A stretch of DNA of 20,113 nt from JAAFKA01 sp044348925. GTDB lineage: Bacteria > Bacteroidota > Bacteroidia > Cytophagales > Thermoflexibacteraceae. Every line of letters starts with the position of its first letter. Positions within the stretch are counted from its first letter, which is position 1. This document shows positions 6,900 to 14,162 of the stretch, piece by piece. Location: positions 1 through 20,113 of the forward strand of contig JBIKRY010000048.1 in NCBI GenBank assembly GCA_044348925.1. Direction: 5' to 3'. A program made the translations under genes and the position numbers. The notes beneath the pieces were generated by a model. That model saw nothing but the letters and a program-made list of their open reading frames with translations, made no database searches and had not been told where the DNA came from.

Positions 6900-8372
6900 T
6901 CATTTTTTTAGCAAATCTCCTACAATTTTCGCAGACAACAAAGACAAAGGAATGCCACCACCAGGATGCACACTTCCACCACAAAAATAAAGATTTTCTA
7001 TCTCTGAAGAAAAATTTGCGTGCCTCAAAAAAGCTGCATATTTATTGTTGCTACTATTGCCATACAAAGCACCTTGCGAAGACGAAGTTCGAGATTCGAT
7101 GCTTCGAGGGTCTAAAACCATTTCGCCAACAATTTTTGTATGAATATCTGTTTGTAAAATTCTATTTAACTTGGCAAGGATATTTTTGCGGGCTTCAGCT
7201 ATCCATGTATCCCAATCTTGCCCCGAATTATTAGGTACATTTATCATGGTGAACCAATTTTCCATACCTTTAGGTGCATCTGTTGGCACTTCTTTCGAGG
7301 TAATATTGATATAAATAGTTGGGTCATCAGTAATATTTTTTTCTACAAATAAATGCCGAAATTCTTTTTCATAATTTTTGCTAAAAAAAATATTATGTAA
7401 AGATAATTCCTTAAATTCTTGAGCAATAGCCCAATAAAAAATTAGGGCAGAGCTGGATTTTGGTTGATTTAATATTTTTTCGGGTTGCGAAATTTCTGGT
7501 AATAATTTACGATAAGTATTTACTACATCGGCATTACTTACCACAATCGCAAACTCTTGTACTTGTTTATCTATTTCTACGCCTACAATCTGTGTTTTAT
7601 TTTTCTGTATTTTGGTAACAATTTTATCTACTTTGGTAGAAAATTGGAACTCTACTCCTAATTTTTTTGCTAACTTAAACACTGCTTTTGTAATATCATA
7701 CATACCACCTGTAGGAATATATGCTCCAATATTGTATTCGAGATGTGGAATAATGTTGAGAGTTGCTGGAGTTTGGTATGGATTAGAACCATTATAGGTT
7801 GCATAACGGTTGAATAATTGCTGTACTTTGGCATCTACAAAGGTAGTTTGGTTAGCCTCTGCCATTGTTCGAAAGGCATCTAATTTGTAAATATTACAAA
7901 TTGCATAAATTGTTTTGAAATTTAGAAAATTAGTTAATTTATGTAGAGATTGTTTTAGGAAAATATCAGCAGTGAGTTCATATTTTTCTTTGCTTTTTTC
8001 CAAAAAGTCTAAAATAGTTTGGGCTTTATCCGTTGTTTTTGCTGCAATTTCGTTAGCAAATTTTTGGGGATTGCTATAGGCACAAATTTTTGTGCCGTCT
8101 TCATAAAAATAATTGGTTAAAATAGGCAACTTTTTGTAGCTAAAATATTCTGCGATTGGCTCTTGTGCCACCGCAAATAAATCTTCTACCAATTCGGGCA
8201 GGGTAAACAAAGATGGTCCCAAATCAAATCGGCAACCTGCCAAATAAGTTTCGGATAGTTTGCCTCCTGCTTTTTCTGCACTTTCAAACACGGTAACTGC
8301 ATAACCCTGCTTTTGCAAACGTACCGCAGTGGCAAGTCCTGCTATTCCTGCTCCAATAATTGCTACTTTCAT
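6900..8372 (-). CDS. crtD: CrtI-family carotenoid desaturase, probably CrtD-type 1-hydroxycarotenoid 3,4-desaturase
   Basis: The 490-residue FAD enzyme has the dinucleotide-binding GAGIAG at 7-12. Its C-terminal FAD motif is NLYFCGGSVHPGGGIPLSL. SLFTLPELVEDLF, RYATYNGSNPYQTP, HLEYNIGAYIPTGGMYDITK and SSSALIFYW resemble, from memory, the Bacteroidota CrtD group, which introduces the 3,4 double bond in 1-hydroxy carotenoids, more than phytoene desaturase CrtI. The split between CrtI and CrtD is inferred and not proven. The chosen ATG at 8372 puts the Rossmann motif right at the N-terminus; a TTG two codons upstream is less likely. It lies downstream of ssb, separated by a hairpin, and is the only clear carotenoid biosynthesis gene in view. 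A carotenoid-oxygenase-like gene lies at 14163. Confidence 0.85.
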   Translation of the reverse strand: MKVAIIGAGIAGLATAVRLQKQGYAVTVFESAEKAGGKLSETYLAGCRFDLGPSLFTLPELVEDLFAVAQEPIAEYFSYKKLPILTNYFYEDGTKICAYSNPQKFANEIAAKTTDKAQTILDFLEKSKEKYELTADIFLKQSLHKLTNFLNFKTIYAICNIYKLDAFRTMAEANQTTFVDAKVQQLFNRYATYNGSNPYQTPATLNIIPHLEYNIGAYIPTGGMYDITKAVFKLAKKLGVEFQFSTKVDKIVTKIQKNKTQIVGVEIDKQVQEFAIVVSNADVVNTYRKLLPEISQPEKILNQPKSSSALIFYWAIAQEFKELSLHNIFFSKNYEKEFRHLFVEKNITDDPTIYINITSKEVPTDAPKGMENWFTMINVPNNSGQDWDTWIAEARKNILAKLNRILQTDIHTKIVGEMVLDPRSIESRTSSSQGALYGNSSNNKYAAFLRHANFSSEIENLYFCGGSVHPGGGIPLSLLSAKIVGDLLKK

Positions 8373-8392
8373 ATACAAGCTTAACTAATTTG

Positions 8393-8424
8393 TAGCATAG
8401 ACTTTAGTGCTAAAATCTATGCTA
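8393..8424. repeat. Palindromic repeat, TAGCATAGACTTTAG family, copy 1
   Basis: Arms 8393-8406 and 8411-8424 pair over 14 bp with one G-U or mismatch. The sequence TGTAGCATAGACTTTAG starting at 8391 recurs at 16494 and 19987. It lies in the 87-bp gap between ssb and the crtD-like gene and could also reduce read-through from ssb. Confidence 0.75.
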
Positions 8425-8459
8425 TATTCTTTACTAATTTCTATTTTTGCTGCATCAGC

Positions 8460-8918
8460 TTAGAAAGGCAAATCGTCTAAGCCACCATTTTCGGACATAT
8501 AATCATTATTGCCTTCGTGTGGGGCAGTGTAGGTGCCTGTTTTCACTGGTGTTAGTGGTGGTTCGGGCAGTGGTGCATTGTTATAGCCTGCACTTTCTTT
8601 TCTGTCGAGCATCTTAAAATTTTCGGCTACTACTTCTGTAATATATCTTGTAATTTCATCTTTTACATAGCTGCGTGTGGTCATTTTGCCTTCTACATAG
8701 ACCAAAGAGCCTTTTTTGAGGTATTTCTCGGCTACTTCTGCCAAACCTCTCCAGACCACAATATTGTGCCATTCAGTTTTTTCTTGTTTGTTGCCATCTT
8801 TATCTTTGTAGGTTTCGGAAGTTGCCATAGAAAAGGTTGCGACAGGGATTCCAGCTTCGGTTCGTTTGACAATAGGGTCTTTGCCCAAATGCCCCAACAG
8901 GGTTACTTTATTTATCAT
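8460..8918 (-). CDS. ssb: Single-stranded DNA-binding protein
   Basis: At 152 residues it is a typical bacterial SSB. Residues 1-108 are the OB fold: MINKVTLLGHLGKDP, VATFSMATSE and EKTEWHNIVVWRGLAEVAEKYLKKGS are diagnostic. A Pro/Gly-rich linker at about 115-140 leads to the acidic tip DDLPF, which binds partner proteins of replication and repair. It forms homotetramers on ssDNA in the cytoplasm. On the opposite side of the start there is a TATATTTG -7-like box (8950-8943) with no good -33. Confidence 0.97.
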   Translation of the reverse strand: MINKVTLLGHLGKDPIVKRTEAGIPVATFSMATSETYKDKDGNKQEKTEWHNIVVWRGLAEVAEKYLKKGSLVYVEGKMTTRSYVKDEITRYITEVVAENFKMLDRKESAGYNNAPLPEPPLTPVKTGTYTAPHEGNNDYMSENGGLDDLPF

Positions 8919-8942
8919 AGTCGTACTAATTAAAATGTATTA

Positions 8943-8950
8943 CAAATATA
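8943..8950 (-). promoter_or_regulatory. Possible -7 box upstream of ssb
   Basis: On the minus strand this reads TATATTTG, matching TAnnTTTG, 25-32 nt upstream of the ssb ATG. No convincing -33 element is present at 19-21 nt, and the region is AT-rich, so chance is possible. Confidence 0.35.
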
Positions 8951-8979
8951 TATTACTACAACGTAAACTATGTACGGTG

Positions 8980-9378
8980 CTAAACTGTTTTTGTTTTTTC
9001 TTGTATTTTTTCTAAAAAATTTCTTAATGCCTCTTTTGCTATTCCTAATAGAAATAGACGAATTTCTTGTTTAATAGCTTTGATGATTGGCGACATAAAA
9101 CTTTCTTTTTCTATTGCCTTCGTGTCATAGACTTGGTATGGTTTTTCGATAATAATTTCACGTACTTTTTCCTCTTTTTTGCTAAAAATACTAAATACCC
9201 CACTTATTGTTTTAAGCAATACATAACCCAAAATAAGCACAGCACCTCCCAATACGACTAAATTTTTGGTCTGAATAAAATCTGTTTTTATTTCTTTTAC
9301 CTCCTCGAGCAGGTTTTGTGTATAGGTTTCGCGAATAGCCAAAAGTTTTTGCTTTTCTTGATAGAGTGTATCATTCAT
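8980..9378 (-). CDS. Small single-pass membrane protein, function unknown
   Basis: From the ATG at 9378 the product is 132 residues. A longer in-frame extension to 9492 crosses an intergenic hairpin and encodes a Phe/Ile/Lys-rich stretch, so the shorter form is preferred. Residues 1-37 are charged and probably coiled coil (YQEKQKLLAIRETYTQNLLE). Residues about 39-57 form one transmembrane helix (NLVVLGGAVLILGYVLL). The C-terminal portion is basic and amphipathic (IIKAIKQEIRLFLLGIAKEA, LRNFLEKIQ). I do not recognise a family. It lies 61 bp upstream of ssb on the same strand; a link to ssb is not implied by sequence. Confidence 0.65.
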   Translation of the reverse strand: MNDTLYQEKQKLLAIRETYTQNLLEEVKEIKTDFIQTKNLVVLGGAVLILGYVLLKTISGVFSIFSKKEEKVREIIIEKPYQVYDTKAIEKESFMSPIIKAIKQEIRLFLLGIAKEALRNFLEKIQEKTKTV

Positions 9379-9463
9379 ATAAAATGGTGTCTTTACTATT
9401 TTCTTTACAAAGATAAAAATAAATAGGAAATAAAATGAATGGTTCTCATAAAATTTGTGTGAA

Positions 9464-9510
9464 AAGATGTAATCTTTTGAATGTTGCGACACTTCGCAAG
9501 ATTACATCTT
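9464..9510. repeat. Palindrome, AAGATGTAATCTT family, copy A
   Basis: Perfect 13-bp arms at 9464-9476 and 9498-9510 enclose a 21-nt loop. The core GATGTAATC recurs in the palindrome at 10701-10742. No strong T tract follows on either strand, so it is not an obvious terminator. Confidence 0.75.
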
Positions 9511-9610
9511 GGAAGATAGTAGGTGCAAGTTTCAAATCTAATTTTATTTTTCTTAAAACTACGTAAAATATTATACTAAAACTAAAATAATTTTATAAAA
9601 AACAGAACAT

Positions 9611-9645
9611 AAAGATGTCATCTTTGAAAAAAAGATGACATCTTT
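9611..9645. repeat. Palindrome, AAAGATGTCATCTTT variant
   Basis: Perfect 15-bp arms at 9611-9625 and 9631-9645 with the 5-nt loop GAAAA. Each arm is itself almost self-complementary (GATGTCATC), so the element can also form cruciform-like sub-hairpins. It differs from its neighbours at 9464 and 10701 by one core base (GATGTCATC against GATGTAATC). Confidence 0.75.
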
Positions 9646-9752
9646 GGATAAAACCAATTAATTTTTAGTATAGGTAATGTAAGTATTTTTGAGGCTTTTA
9701 CCAGAAGTCTAATATTTAACAAACCTTAACAACGTATTCTATAAACAAATTG

Positions 9753-9760
9753 TACCTTTG
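9753..9760 (+). promoter_or_regulatory. Putative -7 box of the DUF2911 gene
   Basis: TACCTTTG matches TAnnTTTG and lies 65 nt before the ATG at 9825. A clear TTTG at -33 is missing; TTAAC at 9726-9730 is the nearest candidate. Confidence 0.4.
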
Positions 9761-9824
9761 TGAGCATTTTGTAGTAGTTACAAGTGCAAACCAACTATTT
9801 ACTTTTATAAAATCTACATTGGAT

Positions 9825-10679
9825 ATGAAAAATTTTTTTGCAGCACTTTTTATTGCAGGTACTTTGTATAGTGGCAATGCGGTGGCACAAATTCAAACCC
9901 CACAACCAAGTCCAAGTGCTACCATACAACAGGTAGTAGGAATTACAAATTTTACCATTAATTATTCACGTCCAGGAGCAAAAGGACGTACTATTTTTGG
10001 TAATGTTGTACCATTTGGGCAGGTATGGCGTACAGGTGCAAACGGTGCTACGATGCTAACTGTTGATGATAAAATCAAATTGGAAGGCAATGAAATTCCA
10101 GCAGGTAAATATTCTATTTTTACGATTCCTGATAAAACAGAATGGACAATTATCATTAGCAAAGATGTTTCGGGCAGTTCTACCTTAGCAGAAGGAATGG
10201 ACTTGTTGCGTTTTAAAGTAAAACCACAAACTTTGGCAATGAATTTTGAAACTTTTACGATAGGTTTTTCAAGTTTTACCACTACTTCGGCAATGTTGGA
10301 AATGATGTGGGAAAAAACAGGTATTAGCCTTAAAGTAGAAACCGAGCCAGATGTAAAAATTTCGGAACAAATTAAAAAAGTAATGGCTAATCCATTAGGA
10401 CAAGCAGCACAAAATTACTACCAATCTGCAAGCTATTATTACGAAAATGGCAAAGATTTGAAACAAGCTTTAGAATGGATAAACAAAGCTACCGAAATCA
10501 ATAAAACAGCATTTTGGATGATGCGTATGAAATCCTTGATTCAAGCAAAATCTGGAGATTATAAAGGAGCAATAGAATCGGCAGAAATGAGCAAAAAAAT
10601 GTCGGCTGAAGCAAAAAATGACGAGTGGGTAAAAATGAATGAAACTTCCATTGCAGAATGGAAAAAATTAGTGAAATAA
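9825..10679 (+). CDS. Secreted DUF2911 protein with C-terminal TPR-like helices
   Basis: From the ATG at 9825 the protein has 284 residues; the upstream in-frame extension crosses the promoter box and lacks a better start. Residues 1-22 form a signal peptide ending AVAQ. Residues about 25-165 match DUF2911 as I remember it: SPSATIQQVVGITNFTINYSRPGAKGRTIFG, VWRTGANGATMLTVDD, IPAGKYSIFTIPDKTEWTII and similar. Residues about 205-275 form helices resembling TPRs (DLKQALEWINKATEINKTAF, GDYKGAIESAEMSKKM). The protein is likely periplasmic; DUF2911 has no established activity. The gene is framed by GATGTAATC-type palindromes on both sides and closed by a strong terminator. Confidence 0.88.
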   Translation: MKNFFAALFIAGTLYSGNAVAQIQTPQPSPSATIQQVVGITNFTINYSRPGAKGRTIFGNVVPFGQVWRTGANGATMLTVDDKIKLEGNEIPAGKYSIFTIPDKTEWTIIISKDVSGSSTLAEGMDLLRFKVKPQTLAMNFETFTIGFSSFTTTSAMLEMMWEKTGISLKVETEPDVKISEQIKKVMANPLGQAAQNYYQSASYYYENGKDLKQALEWINKATEINKTAFWMMRMKSLIQAKSGDYKGAIESAEMSKKMSAEAKNDEWVKMNETSIAEWKKLVK

Positions 10680-10700
10680 TTTTTTAGCTACTATAAATTA

Positions 10701-10742
10701 TCAAAAAAAGATGTAATCTATTAAGATTACATCTTTTTTTGA
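10701..10742. terminator. Strong bidirectional terminator, AAGATGTAATCT family
   Basis: Perfect 19-bp arms at 10701-10719 and 10724-10742 around a 4-nt loop (ATTA). An A7 run on the left and a T7 run on the right give U-tracts for both strands. It ends the DUF2911 transcript. The core GATGTAATC is shared with the palindrome at 9464, so a repeat family has been used as a terminator here. Confidence 0.8.
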
Positions 10743-10782
10743 TAAAAAATTCTACTATAGCAATAAATCCTATGTTTTTTTA

Positions 10783-10790
10783 TAAATTTG
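10783..10790 (+). promoter_or_regulatory. Putative -7 box of the SGNH-LysM gene
   Basis: TAAATTTG matches the Bacteroidota -7 element and ends 25 nt before the ATG at 10816. There is no clean TTTG at the -33 position. Confidence 0.4.
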
Positions 10791-10815
10791 CGACAATCTT
10801 TGCTATTTTGTGCGT

Positions 10816-12687
10816 ATGAATATGAAAAAAATATGTTTATCCTTTTTGTTTATAGCTTTTGCATTTTTTTCTAATGCTATTGCACAACAAACTACGCCTA
10901 TTGTTGGCAACGGTTTGACCACAAATTTTGTAGATTCCACTTTACAAGCCCCGTATATTCAAAATAAAATTTCTTTTAAACATAGCTATCCATTTGTAGA
11001 TTATTCCAAAAATTATATCGAATGGGAAAATTATACGGCAATAGCACACTTTTTTGACAAATTAAAAAACTCACAAAACGAAAAAGTAAAAATTTTTCAT
11101 ATTGGAGATTCGCATATTCAAGCAGATATTTATCCAAACCAAGTTCGCAAAAAATTACACGAAACTTTTGGTACAGGTGGACGTGGAATTATTTTTCCGT
11201 ATGCAGCAGCACGTACACATGCAGGAGCAGATTATGTTACCTTTAGTCGTGGACGTTGGGATTTTGCCAAGAATGTGCAATGGATGCCTAAATTTGAATT
11301 GGGAATGATGGGAATAACCGTACATACCAAAGACCAACGTGCAAGTTTTATGTTGCGATTTAAAGAGGAAAGTTTGAATAAATCGGCACATGTATTGAAA
11401 ATTTATTGCAAAAAATCTCCACAAAGTTTTGATTTAGAATTACTTACCTCTGGTTTAGAAGACGTTATTCACATTGATTGCAATGATATGTCGGATAATC
11501 TGCCTTATGTTACTGTACAACTGCCCGAAGAAGCAGGCGAAATTTTGCAGTTTTCGGTAGTCAAAAATGAAGCCGAACAGCACTTTTTTGAATGTAATGG
11601 CGTAATGATAGAAAGAGTAGAAAATAATGGAATTATGTATAGTTGTGCTGGAGTAAATGGGGCAAGTTTTCGGAGTTTGACACGACAAAGCCTATTACCC
11701 GAACAATTAGCAGAATTAAAACCTGATTTGGTGGTAATTGACTTAGGAATCAATGATTTTTTTCCGTTACGCAAGTTGCAACAACCTTCTTTTGAACAAA
11801 CTATCAAATCTTTTATAGATACCATTCGTTTGGCTTCGCCCAAAAGTTCTATTTTATTGTTGTCGGTACAAGAGGCTTGTCATAGACACAAAGGTTTGGA
11901 ATCTACACAAGAGTTTTCGGAAATGACACGCCGCATAGCTTTCGAAAAAAACTGTGCTTTCTATGATTTTTATGAAATTAGTGGTAGCAAAAATTCTATG
12001 CTCGAATGGCAGAAAAACGGACTTGCCCGCAAAGATTTTCTACATTTGACTCCAGAAGGATACCAACACAAAGGCGAATTGTTTGCAAATGCTATGCTCA
12101 ATGCCTATCACCTCCATTTAACCAAAAAAGATTCTCTACAAAGATTTACCCTCAAAGATGCACAGCGTATAGATTCTACGTATGTAGAACTTGTTGCAAA
12201 TTTGCAAAAAATAGACACTTTGCCACAAGAAGACCTTGTAATTAGTACAGACGCAGGCACCATTTATGGAACTCCAAAAGCAAAGCCAAGTAAAATGATA
12301 CATACCATAAAAAATGGCGAATCATTAGGACTAATAGCACAGAAATATCACACTACAGTAGCTAAACTAAAACTTTGGAATCATCTAAAATCTAATAGAA
12401 TAAATAAAGGACAGGCTTTGATAATTTATCAAGGAGATACCTATACCGAAGAAATGGAAGCCGTAGCAAGTAAAAAGCCTACTAAACAAAAATCAGTCAT
12501 TTTATTGGCAAGCCATAAACCCAAAAAAGAAACAACCCCCAACAAAACCAATATCTATAAAGTAAAAAGCGGAGATTCTCTTTGGAGTATTGCCAAAAAA
12601 TACCATATTACTGTAGAAGAAATAAAAAATATTAATCACTTAACGTCTGATGCACTAAGTTTAGGGCAGATGTTGAAGTTGAAATAA
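10816..12687 (+). CDS. Secreted SGNH/GDSL esterase with two C-terminal LysM domains
   Basis: From ATG 10816 (an alternative ATG at 10822) the protein has 623 residues. It opens with a signal peptide (KKICLSFLFIAFAFFSNAIA). The SGNH hydrolase blocks are visible: HIGDSH with nucleophile S99, the oxyanion-type GIND with N313, and the DFLH pair with D407 and H410. Family members are esterases or acetylesterases. Two LysM domains follow, at about 496-538 (HTIKNGESLGLIAQKYH) and 580-622 (YKVKSGDSLWSIAKKYH), joined by a Lys/Pro/Thr-rich linker; LysM binds GlcNAc polymers such as peptidoglycan. The inferred role is a periplasmic esterase, possibly a deacetylase, acting on peptidoglycan or its decorations. 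The substrate is not proven. The gene stands alone between a terminator and a gene-poor stretch. Confidence 0.88.
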   Translation: MNMKKICLSFLFIAFAFFSNAIAQQTTPIVGNGLTTNFVDSTLQAPYIQNKISFKHSYPFVDYSKNYIEWENYTAIAHFFDKLKNSQNEKVKIFHIGDSHIQADIYPNQVRKKLHETFGTGGRGIIFPYAAARTHAGADYVTFSRGRWDFAKNVQWMPKFELGMMGITVHTKDQRASFMLRFKEESLNKSAHVLKIYCKKSPQSFDLELLTSGLEDVIHIDCNDMSDNLPYVTVQLPEEAGEILQFSVVKNEAEQHFFECNGVMIERVENNGIMYSCAGVNGASFRSLTRQSLLPEQLAELKPDLVVIDLGINDFFPLRKLQQPSFEQTIKSFIDTIRLASPKSSILLLSVQEACHRHKGLESTQEFSEMTRRIAFEKNCAFYDFYEISGSKNSMLEWQKNGLARKDFLHLTPEGYQHKGELFANAMLNAYHLHLTKKDSLQRFTLKDAQRIDSTYVELVANLQKIDTLPQEDLVISTDAGTIYGTPKAKPSKMIHTIKNGESLGLIAQKYHTTVAKLKLWNHLKSNRINKGQALIIYQGDTYTEEMEAVASKKPTKQKSVILLASHKPKKETTPNKTNIYKVKSGDSLWSIAKKYHITVEEIKNINHLTSDALSLGQMLKLK

Positions 12688-12723
12688 AAGAATGGAGATA
12701 TAATGTAACTTGCGTAGAATGTA

Positions 12724-12930
12724 CCACACCCTTTAGGGGCTATCGATTACCCACAAGTTTTTAAAAGTCCGTAGGACTGAAATATTTATAGTAAAAGGTG
12801 GTTTTCCTGCCTTGGTTTGTGTCGCACCCGCAATGGAATTGAAACCACTCCATTAGCACGTCAAAGGTAAATTAAAAACCTACTTTTATTAGTTTATTTC
12901 GTTTTTTTGTGCAATAAAACTAATAAAATT
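12724..12930. repeat. Cluster of inverted repeats, possible mobile-element remnant
   Basis: Visible hairpins are CCCT-TT-AGGG at 12729-12738, AGTCC-GTA-GGACT at 12766-12778, an imperfect long pair 12788-12804 with 12875-12892 (arms of AGTAAAAGGTGGTTT type), a nested pair GTGGTTT and AAACCAC at 12798-12804 and 12842-12848, and TATTAGTTTATT at 12887-12898 with AATAAAACTAATA at 12913-12925. This density resembles the ends or remnants of a small element. I cannot name a family, and no transposase is present. Confidence 0.5.
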
Positions 12931-12945
12931 AATTTTTTTGTGTAA

Positions 12946-13083
12946 ATTTTCGACAAAGACAATAGCACTGCGATAAATCTTAGCAATCTTGCAGATGGCA
13001 TTTATTTTTTGACTGTTAGCTTTGCTGATGGTAGTCAAGAAATCCGCAAAATTATGTTACAAAAAGGAAATATTGCAGATTAG
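12946..13083 (+). pseudogene. Truncated T9SS C-terminal sorting domain (type A)
   Basis: An open frame of 45 codons has no start codon and ends at TAG 13081-13083. It reads IFDKDNSTAINLSNLADGIY, then FLTVSFADGSQEIRKIMLQK and GNIAD. The ordering of 'NLSNLADGIYFLTV', then 'G', then 'RKIMLQK' is the signature of the type A T9SS C-terminal domain, which directs proteins across the outer membrane via the Por system. A stop codon in frame at 12943-12945 and the lack of any upstream coding body mark it as a fragment left by deletion or recombination. It implies that the genome has or had T9SS cargo. Confidence 0.75.
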
Positions 13084-13181
13084 GTTAGTGTATTTTTACT
13101 TTAGTCTTAAGGCAACTATTCAAGCCTACAGTATATTTTATGCTACATACCTTACATTATTTGGAAATTTTAGGTTTTTTA

Positions 13182-13211
13182 TTGATTTGTAGGATAACTT
13201 TTTTACATTTG
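13182..13211 (+). promoter_or_regulatory. Promoter of the PASTA gene
   Basis: TACATTTG at 13204-13211 is a perfect -7 element. TTG at 13182-13184 lies 19 nt upstream as the -33 core. Transcription would start near 13218, only about 10 nt before the ATG, an unusually short leader. Confidence 0.5.
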
Positions 13212-13227
13212 CCAAAATATCTTACTT

Positions 13228-14025
13228 ATGTTTGAACTTCTTGACAAATTACAATTACGAGAAAATACAAAACGTGCATTATGGCTTAATATTATTTTTA
13301 TTATTGCTATTTCGTTTATCATTTTATTGTTATTTTTTTACGTGTATTTGCCCGTTACTACACACCATGGGGATACAATTACAGTCCCAGATTTGAGTAA
13401 TATGAAGGTTAGCGAATTGGAGGAATTTTTGTCGGACAAAGAACTTCGTTTTATTGTTGATGATTCCAATTATGTAGAAGGCAAAGCACCACTTTCGGTT
13501 TTGGCACAAGACCCTGTGGCAGGCTCCAAAGTAAAAATCAATCGCAGAATTCACCTAACTATCAATTCGACTACGCCACCTTTGGAAAAATTACCAGATG
13601 TAACAGATATTTCGATGAAACAAGTAGTGCAAATGTTGCAAAGTGCAGGTTTTAAAATAGGTACACAAAAATATGTACCAGATTTGGCTGCCAATGTAGT
13701 AACAAGAATTTCGCACAAAGACAAGTTTTATACGCATGACGAGCTGCGAAAAGGGGTTATTTTGCCAAAAGGCAGTGTCATTGACCTCGAAATTGGTGAT
13801 GGAATGGGTAAAGATTCTTTCGAAATACCCAATGTAGTAAATAAACCTATTGACGAAGCCGAAGGTATTTTGATAGGCTCAGGCTTGGTTGTCAATCGAA
13901 ATTATGATAATACTGCCACACAAGCTACAGGAATCGTCATTCGCCAAAAACCTGAATATGTAGAAGGGAAAATGGTAAAAACAGGCACCGTTATAGATAT
14001 TTGGATAGCAGGGGAAAAAGAATAA
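13228..14025 (+). CDS. Membrane-anchored PASTA-domain protein
   Basis: The 265-residue protein has a cytoplasmic N-terminus of about 17 residues and a single transmembrane helix at about 19-42 (LNIIFIIAISFIILLLFFYV). Three PASTA repeats follow: about 49-112 (TVPDLSNMKVSELEEFLSDK), 117-187 (KLPDVTDISMKQVVQMLQSA) and 193-263 (FEIPNVVNKPIDEAEGILIG). PASTA domains bind muropeptides or beta-lactam-like ligands in penicillin-binding proteins and Ser/Thr kinases. Here there is no kinase or transpeptidase domain, as in the stand-alone PASTA proteins of Bacteroidota, so a structural or sensing role at the peptidoglycan is inferred. The gene is preceded by a two-element promoter and followed by a terminator hairpin. 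Confidence 0.9.
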   Translation: MFELLDKLQLRENTKRALWLNIIFIIAISFIILLLFFYVYLPVTTHHGDTITVPDLSNMKVSELEEFLSDKELRFIVDDSNYVEGKAPLSVLAQDPVAGSKVKINRRIHLTINSTTPPLEKLPDVTDISMKQVVQMLQSAGFKIGTQKYVPDLAANVVTRISHKDKFYTHDELRKGVILPKGSVIDLEIGDGMGKDSFEIPNVVNKPIDEAEGILIGSGLVVNRNYDNTATQATGIVIRQKPEYVEGKMVKTGTVIDIWIAGEKE

Positions 14026-14031
14026 TTTTAG

Positions 14032-14102
14032 GAACATAATTCTTAGGTAAGCAAAAAGATAAGAGAATTATGTTCTAAAATATTAAAAAATCTTTTTTTT
14101 TT
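14032..14102 (+). terminator. Terminator after the PASTA gene
   Basis: Arms 14032-14043 and 14064-14075 are a perfect 12-bp pair (GAACATAATTCT) around a 20-nt loop. A long T run at 14091-14102 lies 15 nt downstream. The loop is larger than usual for an intrinsic terminator. Confidence 0.55.
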
Positions 14103-14126
14103 GTTATTTTGGAATTAATTATGTTA

Positions 14127-14154
14127 TTTTAAGGGAAACATTTTATCCCTAAAA
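14127..14154 (+). promoter_or_regulatory. Leader hairpin before the carotenoid-oxygenase gene
   Basis: TTTTAAGGGA (14127-14136) pairs with TCCCTAAAA (14146-14154), with one bulged A. It ends 8 nt before the ATG at 14163, so in the transcript it would sit at the ribosome entry site. It may be an operator or an RNA stem. Chance in such AT-rich DNA cannot be excluded. Confidence 0.35.
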
Positions 14155-14162
14155 TCATTTTT

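Larger units (their letters stand above)
9379..9824. other. Intergenic region with two palindromes and a promoter box
   Basis: No gene is supported in this 446-bp gap. It holds the hairpin at 9464-9510, the hairpin at 9611-9645 and a TACCTTTG box at 9753-9760. The remainder is AT-rich with no repeat or coding pattern that I can see. Confidence 0.7.
12688..13227. other. 540-bp gene-poor region with repeat-like DNA and a T9SS fragment
   Basis: The left part (12724-12930) is a cluster of inverted repeats. The right part (12946-13083) encodes the end of a T9SS-sorted protein without a body. The last 140 bp contain the promoter of the PASTA gene. No intact gene is supported. Confidence 0.7.

Noticed and set aside
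8373..8378. TTG start two codons upstream of the crtD-like ATG
   Set aside because: ATG at 8372 places the FAD motif at the normal distance from the N-terminus.
9379..9492. Longer N-terminus for the small membrane protein at 8980
   Set aside because: The extension runs over the hairpin at 9464-9510 and encodes a low-complexity Phe/Ile/Lys stretch.
11155..11843. Antisense ORFs inside the SGNH-LysM gene
   Set aside because: They lack domain features and lie opposite a clear, domain-rich coding frame.
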